From assembly GCA_946408025.1 (NCBI GenBank), contig CAMJQJ010000002.1, forward strand, positions 1-64,000: 64,000 bases of DNA, given 5' to 3'. This stretch comes from an uncultured Faecalitalea sp. (GTDB lineage: Bacteria; Bacillota_I; Bacilli_A; Erysipelotrichales; Erysipelotrichaceae). The position numbers and the translations under genes are program-made. Shown in pieces: positions 1 to 8,697 of the stretch. The number at the start of each line of letters is the position of its first letter. Within the stretch, counting starts at the first letter, position 1. Below the pieces are notes generated by a model that ran no database searches, was not told where the DNA came from, and worked only from the letters and a program-made list of their open reading frames with translations.

Positions 1-686
1 AGATTCTATTGGCCCCAATTGTATCAAGTGCTAAGGCATGCCGATTATTATGTCGAGCATGGGATAAACATTATGGTACAATTCCTGACTTTATTGTTAT
101 TGAAGGTCAAAAAGCAGGTGGACATTTGGGGTTCAAGAAAAAAGATTTAGAAGAAGGAACTTTTCAATCTTTAGAACAAATCTTGAGAGAAGTTTTGGAG
201 GAATTGGTTCCGTATGAAAAGAAATATAATAAAAAAGTCCCGGTTTTTGTTGCTGGCGGTGTTTTTACAAATGAAGATATCCAAAACTACATTGACCAAG
301 GGGCTTCGGGCGTACAAATGGCCACTCGCTTTATTGCTACAAAAGAATGTGATGCGCATGACAATTTTAAACAGATGATCTTAAAGGCAAAAAAAGAAGA
401 CATCGTCTATGTAAAAAGTCCTGCTGGATTTCCGGGAAGGGCCATTAAAAATGACTTTGTTGAAAGGATAGAAACAAAGCCAAATCAAAGTGTTTCAAAT
501 TGTTTGGCTTGTATGCTTCCATGTACTCCATGCTCTACGCCTTACTGCATAACACGAGCTTTGATTCGAGCAGTTAAAGGAGATATGGAAAATGGCTTGT
601 TCTTTTGTGGGACAAGCGCTGAAAAGATTCATGAAATCATCGATGTGCATACATTGATCAACCAATTAAAAGGAGAGATGGAATAA
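1..686 (+). CDS. fabK: Enoyl-ACP reductase II / nitronate monooxygenase-like flavoprotein, 5' end outside window
   Basis: GQKAGGHLG motif, TIM-barrel NMO-type sequence; the frame stays open to the window start; first gene of a fab operon. Confidence 0.8.
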   Translation, partial: ILLAPIVSSAKACRLLCRAWDKHYGTIPDFIVIEGQKAGGHLGFKKKDLEEGTFQSLEQILREVLEELVPYEKKYNKKVPVFVAGGVFTNEDIQNYIDQGASGVQMATRFIATKECDAHDNFKQMILKAKKEDIVYVKSPAGFPGRAIKNDFVERIETKPNQSVSNCLACMLPCTPCSTPYCITRALIRAVKGDMENGLFFCGTSAEKIHEIIDVHTLINQLKGEME

Positions 687-688
687 AG

Positions 689-1624
689 ATGAAAACAGCA
701 TTTCTATTTGCGGGACAAGGCTCACAGATCGTAGGTATGGGAAAGGATTTTTATGACCATTGTCCTTTAAGCAAAGAATTAATGGATGACCTACATTGTG
801 ATTACGACATAAAAAAGCTTTGTTTTGAAGGCCCACAGAAAACTTTAGATGATACTGCATATGCTCAAAGTTCCATTGTGGCAGTTTCTTTGATGATCTT
901 AGAAGGATTGAAATCAAAAGGTATAAAGCCAGATGCATGTGCCGGTCTTTCCTTAGGAGAATATAGTGCTTTATGTTGCGCAGGTTCTATTGATCCACAA
1001 ACTACAATTGATATCGTGCGTCAAAGAGGTATCTTGATGGCCAATGCATTGCCAAAAGGAACAACAGGGATGTGTGCCGTTTTAGGTTTGGATGCAGATG
1101 CAATTCAGGAAGTATGTAACAAAGTTAGAAGTCATGGTTTGATCCTTGAAGTTGCAAATTACAATTGCCCAGGTCAGATCGTTGTAACCGGGCAAAACGA
1201 AGCCTTGGAAATGGCCACACCAATGTTACAGGAAAAAGGGGCACGAAGAGTCTTACCTTTAAGTGTCAGTGGAGCTTTCCATTCTTCTTTATTAGTTTCT
1301 GCTAGTAATCAACTTGAAGAAGTCTTGAAGGCAAGTTCGTTATCTTTTCCATCTCTTCCTGTGTATCACAATGTGGATGGCATGGTTCATAAATATGAAA
1401 CAATCGAAGATTTAATAAAAATTATGAAGCAACAAATTTGTCAAAGTGTTTATTTTGAACAAACGATTCAAAATATGATAAAGGATGGTATCGATACATT
1501 TGTTGAAATTGGTCCAGGAAAAACACTGACGGGTTTTGTTCGCAAGATTAATCGCAATGTAAATGTATTTACAATCAATACAATGGAAGATGTAGAAAGG
1601 ATGCTGCAATCATGGAACAAGTAA
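689..1624 (+). CDS. fabD: Malonyl-CoA:ACP transacylase
   Basis: FLFAGQGSQ and GLSLGEYSAL motifs; fab operon context. Confidence 0.97.
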   Translation: MKTAFLFAGQGSQIVGMGKDFYDHCPLSKELMDDLHCDYDIKKLCFEGPQKTLDDTAYAQSSIVAVSLMILEGLKSKGIKPDACAGLSLGEYSALCCAGSIDPQTTIDIVRQRGILMANALPKGTTGMCAVLGLDADAIQEVCNKVRSHGLILEVANYNCPGQIVVTGQNEALEMATPMLQEKGARRVLPLSVSGAFHSSLLVSASNQLEEVLKASSLSFPSLPVYHNVDGMVHKYETIEDLIKIMKQQICQSVYFEQTIQNMIKDGIDTFVEIGPGKTLTGFVRKINRNVNVFTINTMEDVERMLQSWNK

Positions 1625-2355
1625 ATAAAGTGGCACTAATTACAGGCGCAGCAAAAGGGATAGGAAAAGCAACTGCATTAGCTTTTGCCAAAGAAGGCTA
1701 TAACATCGTCATTAACTACAACGGTTCTAAAGAAGCGGCCTTAAATACGCAAAAGGAAATTGCAGCATTAGGTGTAAAAACACTTGTTGTTCAAGCAGAC
1801 GTATCTGATGAAAGTCAAGTAAAAGTAATGGTAGATAAAACGATTGAAACGTTTGAAAGAATTGATGTTTTAGTAAATAATTCAGGCATAAATAAAGATG
1901 GTTTGATGTTAAGAATGTCTTATGAAGATTTTCATAAAGTTATTGCCGTGAATTTAGAAGGAACTTTTAACTGTATCAAGCATGTTTCAAGAATCATGAT
2001 GAAACAAAGAAGTGGTTCGATCATCAATATGTCAAGTGTTGTTGGTATCATGGGCAATGCCGGACAGGTTAATTATGCTTCTAGCAAGGCAGGTGTACTT
2101 GGTTTGACAAAATCTGCAGCTCGAGAATTAGCACTTCGTCATATACGAGTAAATGCAATTGCTCCTGGATTTATTGAAACAGACATGACTTCGAAATTAG
2201 CGGATAAAGATAGAGCTAAGATGATGGAACAAATTCCATTAAGACAATTTGGGAAACCAGAAGACGTGGCGAATGTATGCGTTGCTTTGGCCGGTGAGGC
2301 ATTTAAATATGTAACGGGCCAGACAATTCATGTTGATGGTGGAATGGTAATGTAG
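1612..2355 (+). CDS. fabG: 3-oxoacyl-ACP reductase (SDR)
   Basis: TGAAKGIG, YASSKAG, NAIAPGFIETDMT motifs. Confidence 0.97.
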   Translation: MEQVNKVALITGAAKGIGKATALAFAKEGYNIVINYNGSKEAALNTQKEIAALGVKTLVVQADVSDESQVKVMVDKTIETFERIDVLVNNSGINKDGLMLRMSYEDFHKVIAVNLEGTFNCIKHVSRIMMKQRSGSIINMSSVVGIMGNAGQVNYASSKAGVLGLTKSAARELALRHIRVNAIAPGFIETDMTSKLADKDRAKMMEQIPLRQFGKPEDVANVCVALAGEAFKYVTGQTIHVDGGMVM

Positions 2356-2363
2356 GAGGAATT

Positions 2364-3599
2364 ATGCGCAGAGTTGTAATAACAGGTTTAGGAGTTATTT
2401 CTCCAATTGGAAATGATGTAAATGCTTTATGGAACAGTATTGAAGAAGGTGTATGTGGGATTGCTCCAATAACACATTTTGATACAAGTGACTATAAGGT
2501 GAAATTGGCAGCTGAAGTAAAAAATTTAGACATGGAAGCTTATTTTTCTAAGCGTGATTTAAAGTTTAATGATCGTTTTACACAGTTTGCTCGTATTGCT
2601 TCAAAACAAGCAATGCAAGATGCGGGGTTGGACAAGGAGAAATTTGACTCAAACCGTTTTGGATGCATCATCGGTTCAGGTATTGGCGGTATAGAATCTA
2701 TTGAATTAGCTTCACATACTTTAAAAGAGAGAGGTGCTTCAAGAGTTTCACCTTTCTTTATCCCGATGGCTTTGGCGAATCTTGCATCTGGCCAGGTAGC
2801 GATTGATTGGGGATTAAAAGGTGCTACATCTTGTGTCGTAACAGCGTGTGCGGCAGGATCTAACGCAATTGGAGAAGCTTTTCATCGTATTCGCGATGGA
2901 TATGAAGATATTATGTTGGCAGGAGGTAGTGAAGCTGCAATTACTCCTTTAGCAATTGCAGGTTTCCAATCAATGCGTGCTTTGCATACAGGAAATGATG
3001 TCAAAAGAGCTAGCATTCCTTTTGATAAACAGAGAAGCGGTTTTGTCATGGGAGAAGGTGCCGGTATCTTGATCTTGGAAGAATTAGATCATGCCAAGGC
3101 TCGTGATGCCAAAATCTATGGTGAGATCGTAGGCTATGGTTCAAGTTGTGATGCGCATCATATTACAGCTCCACTAGATGACGGATCAGGTGGTGCACAA
3201 GCTATGATGCAGGCATTGCAGGACGCTTCTATCAAAGCAGAAGATATTGACTATATCAATGCACATGGAACAAGCACAAAACTAAATGATAAAACAGAAA
3301 CAATGGCTGTTAAAACAGCATTTAAAGACCATGCTTATAAATTAGCTGTCTCTTCAACCAAGAGCAATACAGGCCATTTATTGGGGGCTAGTGGTGCAGT
3401 AGAAGCTATCATTTCCATCAAATCTTTAGAAGAAGGTTTTATCCCGCCAACGATTAATTATCAAGAATCAGATCTAGACTGTGATCTAGATATTGTCGCA
3501 AATCAAGGACGCCATCAAAATATTCGTTATGCCATGAGCAATTCTTTAGGCTTTGGTGGACATAATGCTTCCTTGGTATTCAAGAAATGGGAGGACTAA
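2364..3599 (+). CDS. fabF: Beta-ketoacyl-ACP synthase II
   Basis: VVTGLGVISPIG N-terminus, TACAAGSNAIGEA active site, NAHGTST, NSLGFGGHN. Confidence 0.98.
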   Translation: MRRVVITGLGVISPIGNDVNALWNSIEEGVCGIAPITHFDTSDYKVKLAAEVKNLDMEAYFSKRDLKFNDRFTQFARIASKQAMQDAGLDKEKFDSNRFGCIIGSGIGGIESIELASHTLKERGASRVSPFFIPMALANLASGQVAIDWGLKGATSCVVTACAAGSNAIGEAFHRIRDGYEDIMLAGGSEAAITPLAIAGFQSMRALHTGNDVKRASIPFDKQRSGFVMGEGAGILILEELDHAKARDAKIYGEIVGYGSSCDAHHITAPLDDGSGGAQAMMQALQDASIKAEDIDYINAHGTSTKLNDKTETMAVKTAFKDHAYKLAVSSTKSNTGHLLGASGAVEAIISIKSLEEGFIPPTINYQESDLDCDLDIVANQGRHQNIRYAMSNSLGFGGHNASLVFKKWED

Positions 3600-3600
3600 T

Positions 3601-4038
3601 ATGCTATTATCAAATGAAGATATAAAAAAAATCATTCCGCATAGATACCCCTTTTTATTGGTTGATAAAATTGAATCCATTGATGAAGGATCCAAAACGA
3701 TTGTTGGAATCAAGTGTGTCAGTGCCAATGAAATGCAGTTTTTAGGTCATTTTCCACAACAAAGTGTTATGCCTGGCGTTCTGATCGTAGAAGCTATGGC
3801 ACAAACAGGGGCTGTGTATCTGTTAAAAGAAAAAGAAAATCAGGGAAAGATTCCTTTGTTTGCGGGAATCAATAAGATGCGTTTTTCATCAGTGGTAGTA
3901 CCTGGAGATGTGTTAAGGATGAAGGTTCAATTTAAACGTATGATAGGTGGTATTTGTATTGCTGGTTGCGAAGCCTATGTTGATGATAAAAAAGTTGCAT
4001 ATGGCGAAATTCTTTGCGCTTTACAGGAAGTGGAATAA
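3601..4038 (+). CDS. fabZ: 3-hydroxyacyl-ACP dehydratase
   Basis: IPHRYPFLLVDKI and GHFPQQSVMPGVLIVEAMAQ; ATG at 3601 preferred over upstream ORF start. Confidence 0.96.
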   Translation: MLLSNEDIKKIIPHRYPFLLVDKIESIDEGSKTIVGIKCVSANEMQFLGHFPQQSVMPGVLIVEAMAQTGAVYLLKEKENQGKIPLFAGINKMRFSSVVVPGDVLRMKVQFKRMIGGICIAGCEAYVDDKKVAYGEILCALQEVE

Positions 4039-4365
4039 ATGTGGATCGGTTGTGACATAGTACAAATAGATCGAATCAAAGAACCGCAAAAAATCGCCAA
4101 AAGGATATTGAGCAAACAGGAATATGAACAATTTTTGAATTATTCTTTTGTACGACAAAAAGAATATGTGGCTGGTCGCTTTGCAGCGCGAGAGGCAATT
4201 ATTAAAGCACTTCCGATTCCTTTAGAGATAAAGGAAATCGTCGTAGAACCACCAAAAGCAATTCAGTATCAAGGTTATACGATTCAAGTATCAATTGCTC
4301 ATGATGGCGGATTTGCTATGGCAACGGCCCTGGTTCAAAGAAAGGAATCTAATGAAAACATCTAA
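4039..4365 (+). CDS. acpS: Holo-ACP synthase
   Basis: GCDIVQIDRI, FAAREAIIKA, SIAHDGGFAMA. Confidence 0.93.
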   Translation: MWIGCDIVQIDRIKEPQKIAKRILSKQEYEQFLNYSFVRQKEYVAGRFAAREAIIKALPIPLEIKEIVVEPPKAIQYQGYTIQVSIAHDGGFAMATALVQRKESNENI

Positions 4366-5047
4366 AATTATTCGAGCTTTACCTATTTTGCCTGTTGCTT
4401 GGGTAAGCTCAAAGATACATGAGAAAAAAAGTCAGTTGGAAGCACAGGTTCGACTAGAAAAATGGAGCCGTTTTATTTTGAGATACTTGGGATACAATTT
4501 ATCTGTTAAAGGTGTCGAAACGATTCCTAGAGAGGAAACGATTTATTTTGTATCTAATCACCAAGGAACATTAGATCCAGCTCTTGTTTTGGCAAGCTGT
4601 CCGGTTCATTTGGCTTTTATCTCAAAAAAAGAGAATGAAACAATGCCTATTTTTGGCAGATGGGCTAGAAATATTGGCACGATCCATTTTGATCGTGAAT
4701 CCAGAGAAGGAAATGTACACATGTTAAGAGAAGCTGCTAGAGAGCTCAAACAAAAAAAGAATCTTTTGGTCTTTCCTGAAGGAACACGATCAAAGGAAGA
4801 TACGATGAATGAGTTTAAGGCTGGTGCTTTATTACCGGCTTATCTATCAAAAGCTACTATTGTACCTGTTGTCTTAAAAAAAGCTTATGCATTAGATGTT
4901 TCATCTAATCGTATTAAACAACTAGAAATCGAATATGGAAAGCCGATTCGTGCTAACGAATATAAAAAAATCAGCCAGGAAGATCTTGCTAAAAGACTTC
5001 ATGACTGGATTCAAAGTCGAATAGATATTTCACCAGAGGATAAATGA
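4352..5047 (+). CDS. plsC: 1-acyl-sn-glycerol-3-phosphate acyltransferase
   Basis: NHQGTLDP and FPEGTRSK motifs; ATG at 4352 overlaps acpS end. Confidence 0.92.
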   Translation: MKTSKIIRALPILPVAWVSSKIHEKKSQLEAQVRLEKWSRFILRYLGYNLSVKGVETIPREETIYFVSNHQGTLDPALVLASCPVHLAFISKKENETMPIFGRWARNIGTIHFDRESREGNVHMLREAARELKQKKNLLVFPEGTRSKEDTMNEFKAGALLPAYLSKATIVPVVLKKAYALDVSSNRIKQLEIEYGKPIRANEYKKISQEDLAKRLHDWIQSRIDISPEDK

Positions 5048-5778
5048 TCAATCAAACCATCCTCTTTTTTTATGACAAGTCGAAAAGAATCATCTACTCC
5101 TAAGATCGTTCCTTTATATTCTTTTTTTGGATGAATGATTCTTACTGACTGATTTACATAGGCGAGATGATCTTTATATGCCTGAAGAAAAGAATGATGG
5201 TTGGTATAGTAATTGTAGAAAGATTCTAGAAATCTCGTAATCAATATATTGCGAGGTTTTTTGAACGGCACAAAATCTTCAACTGTACAGGCGATAGAAG
5301 AGATATCTTCAGGATAAATAAAAGAGTGCACATTGATACCAATTCCAATGATCAAAGAATCAAAACGATCTTGCTGCAGTTTTCCTTCACATAAGATACC
5401 TCCAATTTTTTTATCATGAAAATATATATCATTCAACCATTTGATTGAAGGGGAGAATCCATATACAGATTCAATAGCTTCGCACATGCATAAGGCGCTT
5501 AAGGCTGTATAATGTAGGACACACTCTTTATCTTCTTCAGGTTTTAATAATAAAGAAAGATAGATGCCGCTGTTGGCAGGTGAATAAAATGTTCTCCCGT
5601 TTCTTCCTTTTCCGTCTGTTTGATGATCTGCAATCAAAACATATCCTTCAGATAAATCGGTGTGATCTGATAACCATGAATTTGTGCTTGAAATAGAATC
5701 AACGACTTTTATCTTGTAAAAAGAAGGAAGATTTTTTTGGATTTCTTTTTGATTTAATTTATCGATGTAGTTTTGCAT
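5011..5778 (-). CDS. birA: Biotin--[acetyl-CoA-carboxylase] ligase without N-terminal HTH
   Basis: SISSTNSWL, DGKGRNGRTFYSP, SIKWLNDIY, GGILCEG motifs. Confidence 0.92.
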   Translation of the reverse strand: MQNYIDKLNQKEIQKNLPSFYKIKVVDSISSTNSWLSDHTDLSEGYVLIADHQTDGKGRNGRTFYSPANSGIYLSLLLKPEEDKECVLHYTALSALCMCEAIESVYGFSPSIKWLNDIYFHDKKIGGILCEGKLQQDRFDSLIIGIGINVHSFIYPEDISSIACTVEDFVPFKKPRNILITRFLESFYNYYTNHHSFLQAYKDHLAYVNQSVRIIHPKKEYKGTILGVDDSFRLVIKKEDGLIDHLSSGEISIRL

Positions 5779-5896
5779 GAATTTATTATACCAAAAAAAT
5801 ATAATTGAAAAAAAAGAACCATTATCATATAAAAAGAATAGATTTTTAAAATGTTGTTTTTCATGAGTCTATTGAGAAAATTGAAGCTATTTTATA

Positions 5897-5925
5897 TTGT
5901 TTCCAAAAAAAGTTTTCAATATAAT
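5897..5925 (+). promoter_or_regulatory. sigma-A-type promoter of MATE leader
   Basis: TTGTTT (5897-5902), 17-bp spacer, TATAAT (5920-5925). Confidence 0.65.
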
Positions 5926-5931
5926 AAATAC

Positions 5932-6042
5932 GAAAATGAAATGAGCGCTTCTTGCCGCCGGGTAGGAAGATTTGCGTCAAACTTTTTATCCGTAGGCCAT
6001 TGGAGATAAAAAGCTTGGCGTTATTTTTTTGGGAGGAAAGAT
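5932..6042 (+). promoter_or_regulatory. Structured attenuator leader of MATE exporter; candidate guanidine-IV (mepA motif) riboswitch
   Basis: Hairpin CTTCTTGCC-GCCG-GGTAGGAAG (5948-5969); terminator CGTCAA-A-CTTTTTATC...GATAAAAAG-C-TTGGCG (5975-6020) followed by TTATTTTTTT; L1 GCC can pair with terminator-loop GGC. Confidence 0.6.
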
Positions 6043-7368
6043 ATGGAAAAAAAGTCATTCTTAAAAGAGTTTGTAAATTATATATCTTTAAGTGTTTTAG
6101 GAACTTTAGGCGTATCTTGTTATATTTTGGCTGATACTTTTTTTATATCAAAAGGTCTTGGAGCTAATGGATTAACCGCATTAAATCTAACAATTCCCGT
6201 ATATAATTTTATTCGAGGAATCGGATTAATGTTAGGAATGGGTGCGGCTACGCGATTTTCAATTTGTAAAAGCCAGGGCAGGCAAGATGAGGTGAATCGA
6301 ATATTTTCGAATACAATTTTGATATCTTTAATTTTTTCAATATTGTATATGTTATTAGGTTTTTTCTTCTCTAGAAATTTAGCGATTTTGCTAGGGGCCA
6401 ATATAGATATTTTGCAAATAACTGATACTTATTTATATTGGTTACTGTTGTTTGCTCCGTCTTTTATTTTGAATGATGTCCTTTTGTGTTTTGTTAGAAA
6501 TGATGGAAGTCCTCATCTAGCGATGGTTGCTATGCTGATTGCGAGCTTTTCAAATATTATTTTAGATTACGTGTTCATTTTTATGCTAAATATGGGAATT
6601 TTCGGTGCTATTTTAGCAACGGGAATATCTCCAATAATTGGCATTTTTGTAATGCTTCCACATTGGCTTAAGAAAAAAAATACGTTTCATTTTGTATGGG
6701 GGAAACTTAAATTTTATATTTTTAAACAAGATGTTGCTCTTGGGTTTCCTTCGCTAGTATCTCAAGTGTCTGGTGGCGTTGTTATGATTGTATTTAATAT
6801 GATCATACTCAGCTTGGAAGGCAATATTGGAGTTGCAGCATATGGGGTGGTTGCTAATATTTCTCTTGTGGTTGTTGCCATATATACAGGTATTGCGCAA
6901 GGAATTCAGCCATTGGTTAGCACGTATTATGGTAAAAAAGAAAATTGTATGATCATAAAAACGTTGAATTTTGCTATGTCAACGATGTTAATGGTATCAT
7001 TTATAGTATATTCTGGTGTCTATTTATTTGCAGATTCGATTACATCTGTATTTAATAGTGAAAATAGTGTGGCTTTGCAGGAAATTGCGCAAATAGGGTT
7101 GAAGCTTTATTTTATTTCATGTCCCTTTATTGGGTATAACACTATTTTATCGACTTTCTTCACATCTATTGAAAAAGCTGTTCCTGCTTATGTCTTATCC
7201 TTGTTACGTGGTTTTATTTTGATTATTCCGCTAGCCTTTTTATTGTCTATGTTATGGGCAATGAATGGAGTTTGGCTGACTTATCCAGTAGCTGAATTGC
7301 TGACAGCACTGGTTGGAATGATAATGTACAAAAATATGAGAAAAAATATTTTAGTTTACAAAGACTAA
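6043..7368 (+). CDS. MATE family (MepA-like) multidrug exporter
   Basis: 12-TM MATE sequence; ADTFFISKGLGANGLTALNLTIPVY, GMGAATRFSICKSQGR. Confidence 0.92.
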   Translation: MEKKSFLKEFVNYISLSVLGTLGVSCYILADTFFISKGLGANGLTALNLTIPVYNFIRGIGLMLGMGAATRFSICKSQGRQDEVNRIFSNTILISLIFSILYMLLGFFFSRNLAILLGANIDILQITDTYLYWLLLFAPSFILNDVLLCFVRNDGSPHLAMVAMLIASFSNIILDYVFIFMLNMGIFGAILATGISPIIGIFVMLPHWLKKKNTFHFVWGKLKFYIFKQDVALGFPSLVSQVSGGVVMIVFNMIILSLEGNIGVAAYGVVANISLVVVAIYTGIAQGIQPLVSTYYGKKENCMIIKTLNFAMSTMLMVSFIVYSGVYLFADSITSVFNSENSVALQEIAQIGLKLYFISCPFIGYNTILSTFFTSIEKAVPAYVLSLLRGFILIIPLAFLLSMLWAMNGVWLTYPVAELLTALVGMIMYKNMRKNILVYKD

Positions 7369-7384
7369 GCGAATAACTTATAAT
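7355..7384 (+). promoter_or_regulatory. Putative sigma-A promoter for SAM-like leader
   Basis: TTTACA (7355-7360), 18-bp spacer, TATAAT (7379-7384). Confidence 0.5.
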
Positions 7385-7390
7385 AAATTT

Positions 7391-7516
7391 GCCTATAAAG
7401 AGTGTGCGAGAGACAAGCTCATTGACCACACAGCAACCTACCTAAGGGCAAGGTGCTAAAGCTTGAATGATGGGATATATTAATAATCAAACCCATCTGC
7501 GATGGGTTGTTTTTTT
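7391..7516 (+). promoter_or_regulatory. SAM-clan (S-box-like) riboswitch candidate with intrinsic terminator
   Basis: GTGTG-CGA-GAGACAAGCTC-ATTGA-CCACAC-AGCAACC...AAGGTGCTAAAGCTTG aligns with the S-box core; K-turn-like GA/TGA; loop CAAG (7414-7417) complementary to CTTG (7462-7465); terminator AACCCATC-TGC-GATGGGTT (7490-7508)+T7; competing GATGGG (7469-7474). Confidence 0.7.
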
Positions 7517-7549
7517 ACCTCTTTATAGATTTATAAGGAGGAAAAGGAA

Positions 7550-7834
7550 ATGAATAATGTAAAAAGAATGTTGGATTTATATGGAGGGAAAAGAGTTTGG
7601 TTTTATCTAAAAGATAATAAGACAAAAGCTAATTTTCTGAATGATCTTATAGATCTAAACGCAACTTGGTTTGATGGAGAATCATTGAAAGCTGACCATG
7701 TTTTATCATGTTATATAGCTGTACATGATGACTTGAAAATAGGATTTATAACAAATCTTTGTTGGAAGATGTCTTTTGTAACAAATAAGGAAATTGTTCA
7801 TATTGATTTTGAGACATTTAGACAAATGAAATGA
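7550..7834 (+). CDS. Uncharacterised 94-aa protein
   Basis: AAGGAGG SD upstream of ATG 7550; followed by a strong terminator; sits behind SAM-like leader. Confidence 0.75.
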   Translation: MNNVKRMLDLYGGKRVWFYLKDNKTKANFLNDLIDLNATWFDGESLKADHVLSCYIAVHDDLKIGFITNLCWKMSFVTNKEIVHIDFETFRQMK

Positions 7835-7837
7835 ATA

Positions 7838-7880
7838 AAAGTCAAAAGTATAAAAAGATACTTTTGACTTTTTGATTTTT
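7838..7880 (+). terminator. Intrinsic terminator
   Basis: AAAGTCAAAAGTAT-aaaaag-ATACTTTTGACTTT hairpin followed by T-rich tract. Confidence 0.75.
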
Positions 7881-7882
7881 AA

Positions 7883-8602
7883 TTATCTTTTAAGATTTAA
7901 TACAACAGGAACAGATTTATATCCTACACCCATACGATCAATTCCCATATCAATTAACTTCAAAAAATGTTCTCTGGTTCGAATACAACCGCTTCCCTTT
8001 ACTTGACAATTATCTTTAACTTCATCTTGCATTATCTGAATGATTTCTGGAGTAGCACCATGTGCTTCAAATCCGGTTAAGAAACCTGTACTTGTTTTTA
8101 CAAAATCTACTCCCGCATCTATGGCACAATGACATGCTTTTCGAACTTGTTCTTCATTCAATGCGTCGGTTTCAAAGATTACTTTTACTGGAACATTTTT
8201 TTCGTGGCAAACATCTACTACAGCTTTGATGTCAGCCGTTACTTTATCATATAAGCCACTACGAATCCAGCCAAAATTGGCGACAACATCTAATTCACCA
8301 ATGACATCAGCGTAGTTGTCTACTAGAATCTTTGCCTGAGCAACTTTAGATGCCGTTGAGCTTGTTCCAAATGGAAAATCGCAGACCGGGCATAATTTTG
8401 TTTTAGTTCCTTCAACATATGGTTTGCACAAATCCATGTAACCTGGATTGATACATATTGTGGCACAACCAAGTTCAACCCCATCTTTTGTCAAATCGAT
8501 AATTTGTTCCTCTGTAAACTCAGGCTTAAGTACAGAATAATCAATATAAGATGCTAATTCAGAAGTGCTCATTTCATTTGCTTTTTTTGTTGGATGTTTC
8601 AT
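7883..8602 (-). CDS. deoC: Deoxyribose-phosphate aldolase
   Basis: IDYSVLKPEFTEEQI, VGYKSVP-type C-terminus, FVKTSTGF active-site lysine motif. Confidence 0.95.
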   Translation of the reverse strand: MKHPTKKANEMSTSELASYIDYSVLKPEFTEEQIIDLTKDGVELGCATICINPGYMDLCKPYVEGTKTKLCPVCDFPFGTSSTASKVAQAKILVDNYADVIGELDVVANFGWIRSGLYDKVTADIKAVVDVCHEKNVPVKVIFETDALNEEQVRKACHCAIDAGVDFVKTSTGFLTGFEAHGATPEIIQIMQDEVKDNCQVKGSGCIRTREHFLKLIDMGIDRMGVGYKSVPVVLNLKR

Positions 8603-8697
8603 TTTTATGACCCTCTTTCTTTATTGTAACAAATGTATGGTACAAATGCATTTATACTATAAATTGTTTGGGGGTCATGTGTCAAATATTTTGTAGG

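Noticed and set aside
5940-6020. c-di-GMP-I riboswitch (GCCGCCGGGTAGG and TTTGCGTC resemble fragments of the motif)
   Set aside because: The GGCAAACC and GACGCAAAGCC halves are not present in the right order on either strand; the two-hairpin attenuator architecture and MATE context fit guanidine-IV better
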